From contig NZ_JAQIVI010000326.1 in the NCBI RefSeq assembly GCF_028618695.1, forward strand, positions 1-9,868: 9,868 nt of DNA, written 5' to 3'. The translations under genes were made by a program, and so were the position numbers. This document shows, in pieces, positions 5,605 through 9,868 of the stretch. Positions within the stretch are counted from its first letter, which is position 1. Each line of letters opens with the position of its first letter. Source of the DNA: Natrinema soli. Its GTDB lineage: Archaea > Halobacteriota > Halobacteria > Halobacteriales > Natrialbaceae. The notes under the pieces were generated by a model. It was not told the DNA's origin. It worked only from the letters and a program-made list of their open reading frames with translations, and did no database searches.

Positions 5605-6963
5605 ATGGCAACAGAAAACCAGCAAACAAATCAAGATCCGACCGATCAGCACGCGTCGGACAATGGAATTGTTATTACACAGAACCGGATCGTTCAGTTC
5701 TTATTTACGAATAAAAACGTTCAGCATGCTGTTAACCTGATCACGGTCGCGGTTTTCTTTTACGCGATCTATCGGGCCGCAGTCGGCCCAACGGACTCAG
5801 GTGCGAACTTCGGGAACGTCGCGTTCTTCGGCCTTTGGTGGACTCCGGTTATGATTCTCAGCCTTGTTTTTCTTGGACGGATCTGGTGTTACTTCTGCCC
5901 GATGGGTGCTATCGTTCGATTCACACAACGATTCGGACTTCAGCGCCATTTCCCGATGTACACGCGGAAATGGCTTGTACTCGGTCTCCCCATCTCCATC
6001 CTCTCATTGACTGCACTCACATTCGCCATGGCTCGCTGGCCAATGTATAAAGTGGGCGTTGCGTATACGCCGCGACTCATCCCAATTTACTGGCTCACAA
6101 TCCTTGGAGTCGCTGTTGGCGTCAGCCTGATCTTTCAGCGACAGGCCTTTTGTCGGTACGTTTGTCCTGCCACGGGTGTGATGAGTGTCACCTCGAAATT
6201 CTCGCCGCTCGAAATCGCTCAGAATAAAGAGACAGGTGTTCAGTGTGCCACACTTGAGTACAAAAGTGACTTTCTAAGCACTGACCGTCGATGCACCGCG
6301 TGTATGAAATGTACGACCGAACAGCCTGATGAAGACGTAGAGTTACGGTTTCGCTGGCCGGGAGCAAAGGTCGTCACCGAGCGTATTCCACTCGTGGATG
6401 AGGCACTTATCGCGCTAATTATCTGGGCCGTATTCCCCATTGATCACGTACTTGGCGATGCCGTCGAGAGTACAGCGGTCATTCAAAGTTTGCCAGGGTT
6501 GCTCTCACCGACTGCAGCTTACCTTATCAGTATTACAGTGACGGCTCTCGGATTCACTGCCGTCAACCGGCTGGCAAGCAACTGGAGCGGTATCGACTGG
6601 AAGAATTCCTTCACGAAGTTCGGGCTTGCCTATGCCCCGCTGGGGATCATGTTCACACTTGGATCGCACGCTATTGGCGGATTGCTTGAAGATGGTGGAC
6701 ACACGCTGAACGTGTTTGCCCGTGGCTTTGGGATCGCGCTGAATCTCCCCGCAGGAGCGAGTCCCGAACTCGTCTCGGTTTGGGATCAGTTTTTCGTCAC
6801 CGGCTGGCTCTGGCTCGCCGTCCTCTGGAGTACGGTAATCGCCTGGCAGGTAGCGAGGACGATGACTGATTCGAAACAACGCGCATTGAAAGCATTTGCC
6901 CCGCACTTTGCGCTGATGGCTGGCAGCACCTACGTCGTCGCCACCGTTCTTGCGGCCCACTGA
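5605..6963 (+). CDS. NapH/CcoG-like membrane polyferredoxin (4Fe-4S binding)
   Basis: A 452-residue integral membrane protein with about nine hydrophobic segments (roughly residues 42-60, 72-90, 123-143, 156-176, 266-283, 303-320, 338-355, 396-417, 430-450). Its first half is a Fer4_5-type polyferredoxin: GRIWC95YFC98PMGA and FC183RYVC187PATG are the two 'C-x(2-3)-C-P' sites facing the cytoplasm. C214 and C230-TA-C233-MK-C236 follow in a loop before the fifth helix. Related proteins (NapH, NosR C-terminus, CcoG) move electrons across the membrane, and CcoG reduces Cu(II). No FMN-binding domain or heme-binding motif is clear. ATG 5605 is preferred over the adjacent GTG 5602. It is divergent from the Tat peptide with a 203-base gap. 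Codon use is less GC-rich than in the left flank, suggesting acquisition. The electron partner and substrate are unknown. Confidence 0.8.
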   Translation: MATENQQTNQDPTDQHASDNGIVITQNRIVQFLFTNKNVQHAVNLITVAVFFYAIYRAAVGPTDSGANFGNVAFFGLWWTPVMILSLVFLGRIWCYFCPMGAIVRFTQRFGLQRHFPMYTRKWLVLGLPISILSLTALTFAMARWPMYKVGVAYTPRLIPIYWLTILGVAVGVSLIFQRQAFCRYVCPATGVMSVTSKFSPLEIAQNKETGVQCATLEYKSDFLSTDRRCTACMKCTTEQPDEDVELRFRWPGAKVVTERIPLVDEALIALIIWAVFPIDHVLGDAVESTAVIQSLPGLLSPTAAYLISITVTALGFTAVNRLASNWSGIDWKNSFTKFGLAYAPLGIMFTLGSHAIGGLLEDGGHTLNVFARGFGIALNLPAGASPELVSVWDQFFVTGWLWLAVLWSTVIAWQVARTMTDSKQRALKAFAPHFALMAGSTYVVATVLAAH

Positions 6964-6965
6964 TA

Positions 6966-7154
6966 AAATCTGGTTCCTCTATTTCCATCACAGACGAACA
7001 ACAGACACAACAGACAGAGGGGGTATCGTCCGTCGAGACGACGTTCGATCCCGCCAGCGACGACGTCTTTGATATACCGCGATATCATCGAGTTTCGGAC
7101 CGCACATTGATTCACCTGTACTACGAAATTCAGGACGATTTGCGAAGGCGGTGA
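6966..7154 (+). pseudogene. Start-less coding remnant or frameshifted 3' end
   Basis: Just after the polyferredoxin stop, the frame of base 6966 runs open to TGA at 7152-7154. Its second half has clear haloarchaeal protein character: SSVETTFDPASDDVFDIPRY, then RVSDRTLIHLYYEIQDDLRR, acidic and with ordinary codon use. No ATG, GTG or TTG occurs in this frame after the polyferredoxin stop, and none was found in the stretch I checked just before it. It could be the 3' remnant of a lost gene, the out-of-frame tail of a fusion with the upstream gene, or a gene with an unusual start such as ATT 6981. I do not recognise the family. Confidence 0.35.
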
Positions 7155-7363
7155 TCGTTCACTACCGGCCAAATAAGTAACGGAGTGATGACTGATCTAT
7201 CCGAGAAATAGCAGAAACTGCGTACTGAATACAGAGAATATATCCATCCGCCGGTTCCGTTTATTTCAATACTTACAGGGCGATCCCTCTCCCAGTAACT
7301 GAGCAATCGCGCCTCAAGATACGTTGTTACACGGAATAGTCGATTATATTGACGATATGATAG

Positions 7364-7372
7364 CTATATATG
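7364..7372 (+). promoter_or_regulatory. TATA box of the DUF1326-DUF2182 operon
   Basis: CTATATATG lies 64 bases before ATG 7436 in AT-rich sequence. Transcription would be expected to start about 26 bases downstream, near 7392-7396, which is the left edge of the nested inverted repeat. Confidence 0.5.
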
Positions 7373-7391
7373 GTGTGTGAGCGTGTCACTA

Positions 7392-7422
7392 TTCCCACCA
7401 ACTGAAAACTCAGCGGTGGGAA
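7392..7422 (+). promoter_or_regulatory. Nested inverted repeat at the predicted start of the DUF1326 transcript
   Basis: TTCCCACC (7392-7399) pairs exactly with GGTGGGAA (7415-7422). Inside it, CTGA (7402-7405) pairs with TCAG (7410-7413) around the loop AAAC. Together they give 12 base pairs with a small 2-by-1 internal loop. It ends 13 bases before the ATG and overlaps the predicted start site. It may be an operator for a dimeric repressor or a 5' RNA hairpin next to the GAGGG Shine-Dalgarno at 7424-7428. Confidence 0.6.
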
Positions 7423-7435
7423 CGAGGGAATTACC

Positions 7436-8059
7436 ATGACCAACGATAAGCAAGGTTCCCCCGATTGGAACCTCAAAGGGGAGTTCATCGAAGCGTGCAA
7501 CTGTTCAGTCCCGTGCCAGTGTCTATGGTACGAACCAGCAGATGACGGTGGGTGTACCTTCGCCGGATTCTGGAATATCGAGGAAGGGACGTACGGAGAC
7601 GTGTCCGTAGACGGGCTGGGAGCTGGTATGCTTGTCTTGGACGAAGGAATCCTCTTCGAAGGCGGGTGGCACGTCGTCCTCGTGATCGACGAGGCCGCCG
7701 ACGAGGGACAGGCAGATGCACTCGAACAAATCTTCTCCGGACAGGCGGGCGGCGTGTTCGAAGCCGCTGCGCCGCTCATCGAGACGGTCGAAGACAGTGT
7801 CGTGGTCCCATTCTCTTACTCGACTGAGAACGGCCACCTCTCGTTCAGTGCCGGCGACATCGTCACGATAGAAACTGCCAAAGCCGTTGGCTTTGGCGAG
7901 ACCCAGGGATCGGTGTCCCCGCACCCGTTTATTCAACCAGAGGAAACGGCGAACACCGGAAAGACGACCGAAGCGACCGTCGACTTTGATGACGACTTTT
8001 CGTGGGACGTCGGCGGAAACAACTCGTACTTCGGGGAGTTCGAGATGGCAAATACCTGA
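7436..8059 (+). CDS. DUF1326 family protein, Cys-rich N-terminus
   Basis: A 207-residue soluble acidic protein. The start fits DUF1326: WNLKGEFIEACNCSVPCQCLW (about residues 11-31) with Cys21, Cys23, Cys27, Cys29, and then Cys40 in GGCTFAGFWNI. Most members I recall have C-P-C where this one has C-Q-C. The body follows the family pattern: DGLGAGMLVLD (59-69), EGGWHVVLVIDEAA (75-88), QIFSGQAGGVF (98-108), then beta-rich segments. It lacks a signal peptide, so it should be cytoplasmic unless exported with a partner. The family function is unestablished, but genes for it are often next to DUF2182, as here. The ATG is 25 bases past the reading edge of a GAGGG Shine-Dalgarno hairpin region, and the DUF2182 gene begins 25 bases after its TGA. 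The Cys cluster suggests metal binding (inference). Confidence 0.8.
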   Translation: MTNDKQGSPDWNLKGEFIEACNCSVPCQCLWYEPADDGGCTFAGFWNIEEGTYGDVSVDGLGAGMLVLDEGILFEGGWHVVLVIDEAADEGQADALEQIFSGQAGGVFEAAAPLIETVEDSVVVPFSYSTENGHLSFSAGDIVTIETAKAVGFGETQGSVSPHPFIQPEETANTGKTTEATVDFDDDFSWDVGGNNSYFGEFEMANT

Positions 8060-8084
8060 ATTTACCGCTCCGTATCCCCCGATC

Positions 8085-8876
8085 ATGGCGACACGAGATG
8101 CCGTTCAGCGGTTTATTGCTGTCCGTCAGCTGCCGGTCATCGCCATCGCCATCTACGGTATCGCGCTCGTGGCGTGGATAGTAATTCTCCGGCAGTGGCT
8201 GTCAATGCCAGGAGGGGAGATGAGCAGGCAGATGGCTGATCCGGGCGTCCCAGAGGCGATTGCTACAGGGCATGGCCTCGTCGGCGTGGGATTCTATCTG
8301 GCTATGTGGGGGACGATGATGATCGCTATGATGTATCCTTCGTCGGTGCCGCTGTTCCGGTTGTACTACGGCACGCTTCGGGATGGCTCAAGAGCCGCAA
8401 AACTCACCCGGATGAGTGCGCTGCTCGGAACATATACACTCGTCTGGGCGCTCACTGGCCTGATTCCACTGGCGGTCAATTCCGTGATCCCGATCGCGCC
8501 GCTCGCCACCGACCATGGACCGCTCCTGTTCGGGAGTGTGTTGGTGCTACTCGGCGGATACCAACTGTCCTCATACAAGAACCGGTGTCTGGATCAGTGC
8601 CGGTCGCCGCTGGGCTTTTTGATGACCTATCACCGTCCGGGGATTCGCGGTGCAGTGAGAATGGGCTGGCGGTTCAGTTGCTTCTGCGTCGGGTGCTGCT
8701 GGGCGTTGTTCGCGTTCATGGTTGTCGCAGGCACGATGAACATCCTCTGGATGGCGGTCATTGCGATTGTGCTCTCACTCGAACGAACGGTTTCGTGGGG
8801 ACCACAACTAGCTAGGGCAGTCGGCATATCCGCTGGCGTCGCCGGAATCGTTCTCATCATGGTCGCGGTGGTCTAG
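8085..8876 (+). CDS. DUF2182 integral membrane protein, putative copper-handling
   Basis: A 263-residue membrane protein with six to seven hydrophobic segments. The DUF2182 signatures are clear: Met-rich MWGTMMIAMMYPSSVPL (residues 74-90), GGYQLSSYKNRCLDQCRSP (157-175) with Cys168 and Cys172, and SCFCVGCCWALFAF (198-211) with Cys199, Cys201, Cys204 and Cys205. Then come GTMNILWM and 'LERTVSWG'. DUF2182 has been called a predicted metal-binding membrane protein, and one bacterial member (PpoB2 type) has been tied to copper supply for copper oxidases; I give this from memory. Met and Cys in helices would suit Cu(I). The ATG at 8085 gives a normal N-terminal helix; the frame is open further upstream, but that part overlaps DUF1326. 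It is co-transcribed with DUF1326. Confidence 0.85.
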   Translation: MATRDAVQRFIAVRQLPVIAIAIYGIALVAWIVILRQWLSMPGGEMSRQMADPGVPEAIATGHGLVGVGFYLAMWGTMMIAMMYPSSVPLFRLYYGTLRDGSRAAKLTRMSALLGTYTLVWALTGLIPLAVNSVIPIAPLATDHGPLLFGSVLVLLGGYQLSSYKNRCLDQCRSPLGFLMTYHRPGIRGAVRMGWRFSCFCVGCCWALFAFMVVAGTMNILWMAVIAIVLSLERTVSWGPQLARAVGISAGVAGIVLIMVAVV

Positions 8877-9378
8877 GGGGAACGATTGAGAGATACGCGC
8901 TGTAAGTTCAGCATGACGGCTTTGTTGTTTCATCCCAAAGCCAATGGAACCAGCGGTTCAGTAGATGTGCATACGTACCTTTTTGCTGCGGGTTGCTGAG
9001 AAATCGGAGGTTTCGCTTGATGCCGAGAGTGCGATGCTCTCTCGTCGCAAACCGCTCGCTTCGCTCGCGGATGCTGGAAGCGGTAATCCTTCATCTGTAC
9101 TTCCCACTCGGCCATAGTCTACTCTCTTCCTTCCGAAGCGGACTCGACAGTACTCGTTATCGAGGTCCCATCCTCTCCTACTGGTGGAGCAGCACCGTTG
9201 TACCGTCTCGAATCGGCCAACCTGACTTTTCGCTAGCGCAGCGCGCAGAGCGCGCGTCGCGCAATTGCCCGACCCCCGTAGGGGCACAAGCGTGAATCTG
9301 ACCGGACTCTGTCTTCTATCCCCGTTACCCTCATTCGTATCCGTTCTGGCGAATCTGAACGCTCTCGTCCCGATCACG
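8877..9378. other. Gene-free gap, hairpin-rich
   Basis: About 500 bases with no frame I can defend as a gene. It holds several short inverted repeats: GGCTTT/AAAGCC at 8918-8942, CGAGAG/CTCTCG at 9024-9044, GCGCGC around AGA at 9241-9255, and CCCC-GTA-GGGG at 9274-9284. There is also a direct repeat of CGCTCG near 9053-9067. On the minus strand, ATG 9115 opens a 61-codon frame with weak protein character. GC-rich and mixed patches alternate, suggesting a joint between the accessory stretch and the right flank. Confidence 0.45.
8918..8942 (+). terminator. Candidate terminator after DUF2182
   Basis: GGCTTT (8918-8923) and AAAGCC (8937-8942) are exact reverse complements, and the loop starts with the T-rich GTTGTTT. 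It lies about 40 bases after the TAG at 8874-8876. The T-rich tract (TTTGTTGTTT) is the part most relevant for archaeal termination. Confidence 0.35.
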
Positions 9379-9868
9379 TCATTCGACCAGCGGATCAGTA
9401 AACAGATCCGCAGCCCCCGACACCCCTGACAACGCATCAGCGGCCAGCACCGCCGCCCCGCAGGTCCACGTCGGCCGCTCGCCCGGCCAGAACTCCTCGT
9501 CCTCGAACTGATACCCCGTCCAGAAGATTCCCTCGTCGTCGGTCCACTGAAAGAGCCACTCGAGGATCTCTCGAGCGCGCTCCGTCCGTCCGACCGCGGC
9601 CAGCGAGACCACGAGTTCGCAGGACTCGGCGACCGTCACCCAGGGCTCGTCGGAGACGCACCGACAGCCCAGCCCCGCCTCGAGAAAGCGGTCCATCCCC
9701 GCCTCGAGCCGGTCCCGCGCCGAATCGCCGGTCACCACGCCACAGAGGACGGGATAGAACCAGTCCATTGCGTAGCGGGACTTGCTCGTCCAGGTGCGGT
9801 CGAACCGGTCGGGCCGCGAGCGGATCGCCTCGCCGAGGTGGGTTCGGGCCTCGAGCCAGCGGTCGCGC
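9379..9868 (-). CDS. Prenyltransferase-like alpha/alpha-toroid protein, 3' part
   Basis: The frame is open from the window edge, so the gene begins beyond 9868; about 162 residues are visible, ending at TGA 9379-9381. The visible part has toroid-type repeats: RDRWLEARTHLGEAIRSRPD, then 'SKSRYAMDWFYPVLCGVVTG', 'CRCVSDEPWVTVAESCELVV', 'REILEWLFQW', 'GIFWTGYQFEDEEFWPG', and 'PTWTCGAAVLAADAL'. These 'R-x-x-M-D-W-x-Y-P-V-L', 'PWVT-x-A-E', 'Y/F-W-T-G' and 'W-P-G-E' patterns mark proteins annotated as prenyltransferase or squalene-cyclase-like in haloarchaea and bacteria, often near methyltransferases, glycosyltransferases and dehydrogenases. The Met at 9768 is internal, because family sequence continues upstream of it. 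True prenyl transfer is not established for this type. Confidence 0.8.
   Translation of the reverse strand, partial: RDRWLEARTHLGEAIRSRPDRFDRTWTSKSRYAMDWFYPVLCGVVTGDSARDRLEAGMDRFLEAGLGCRCVSDEPWVTVAESCELVVSLAAVGRTERAREILEWLFQWTDDEGIFWTGYQFEDEEFWPGERPTWTCGAAVLAADALSGVSGAADLFTDPLVE

Larger units (their letters stand above)
6964..7435. other. Gap with a coding remnant and the DUF1326 promoter
   Basis: The first part holds a frame with protein-like composition but no start codon (described separately). The stretch 7155-7435 is AT-rich and holds the TATA element and nested inverted repeat before the DUF1326 gene. I could not identify a transposase or RNA gene here. Confidence 0.5.

Noticed and set aside
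6981..7154. Calling the coding-like stretch after the polyferredoxin a normal gene
   Set aside because: No ATG, GTG or TTG is available in frame, so I list it as a remnant instead.
8930..9115. A 61-codon minus-strand frame starting MAEWEVQMKDYRF
   Set aside because: The first 16 residues look plausible and a weak GGAAGGA lies upstream, but the rest runs through the repetitive GCGAGCGAAGCGAGCG stretch and becomes basic and disordered. At most it is a truncated remnant.
1..9868. CRISPR array, rRNA or tRNA genes
   Set aside because: No regularly spaced repeats and no cloverleaf or rRNA-like sequence were found on reading both strands; short GC-rich hairpins are the only repeated structures.

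Overview
The window looks like chromosomal DNA of a haloarchaeon, most likely of the Natrialbales type (Natrinema/Haloterrigena-like). The evidence is acidic, Asp/Glu-rich proteins, GC-rich third positions at both ends, frequent CTCGAG, TATA-type archaeal promoters, a Tat-dependent secreted peptide, and families I know mainly from haloarchaea (PhiH1-repressor-like winged helices). The genus is an inference from style; there is no rRNA or tRNA to anchor it.

Left flank (1-3149): the 3' end of a Zn-type alcohol dehydrogenase/quinone oxidoreductase, a small two-helix membrane protein, a convergent small acidic hypothetical protein with a T-rich terminator, then a translationally coupled pair (4-base TAATG overlap region) of an alkaline-phosphatase/sulfatase-superfamily protein and a class I SAM methyltransferase. 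Right flank (9379-end, minus strand): the 3' part of a prenyltransferase-like alpha/alpha-toroid protein. Sulfatase-like, methyltransferase and toroid genes are typical of haloarchaeal surface-glycan or glycolipid neighbourhoods, so the two flanks may be parts of one such locus.

Middle (3150-8950): this stretch is visibly less GC-rich over much of its length and has long gene-free gaps. It begins with a candidate dispersed intergenic repeat. Next is a regulator block: a PadR-like winged-helix gene (minus strand), divergent from a tandem pair of PhiH1-repressor-like genes, with dyad-symmetric candidate operators between them. Then comes what I consider the most interesting part: (i) a 71-residue Tat-exported peptide rich in His/Cys/Met/acidic residues, (ii) divergent from it a multi-spanning NapH/CcoG-like polyferredoxin, (iii) a start-less coding remnant, and (iv) a DUF1326-DUF2182 operon preceded by a nested inverted repeat at its predicted transcription start.

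How the genes may work together: DUF2182 proteins have been linked to copper delivery to copper oxidases, CcoG-type polyferredoxins reduce Cu(II), and DUF1326 carries a Cys-rich N-terminal motif. I therefore propose an extracytoplasmic metal (copper?) reduction, handling and transfer module controlled by local winged-helix repressors. This is a hypothesis from gene content; nothing in the window proves the metal or the linkage.
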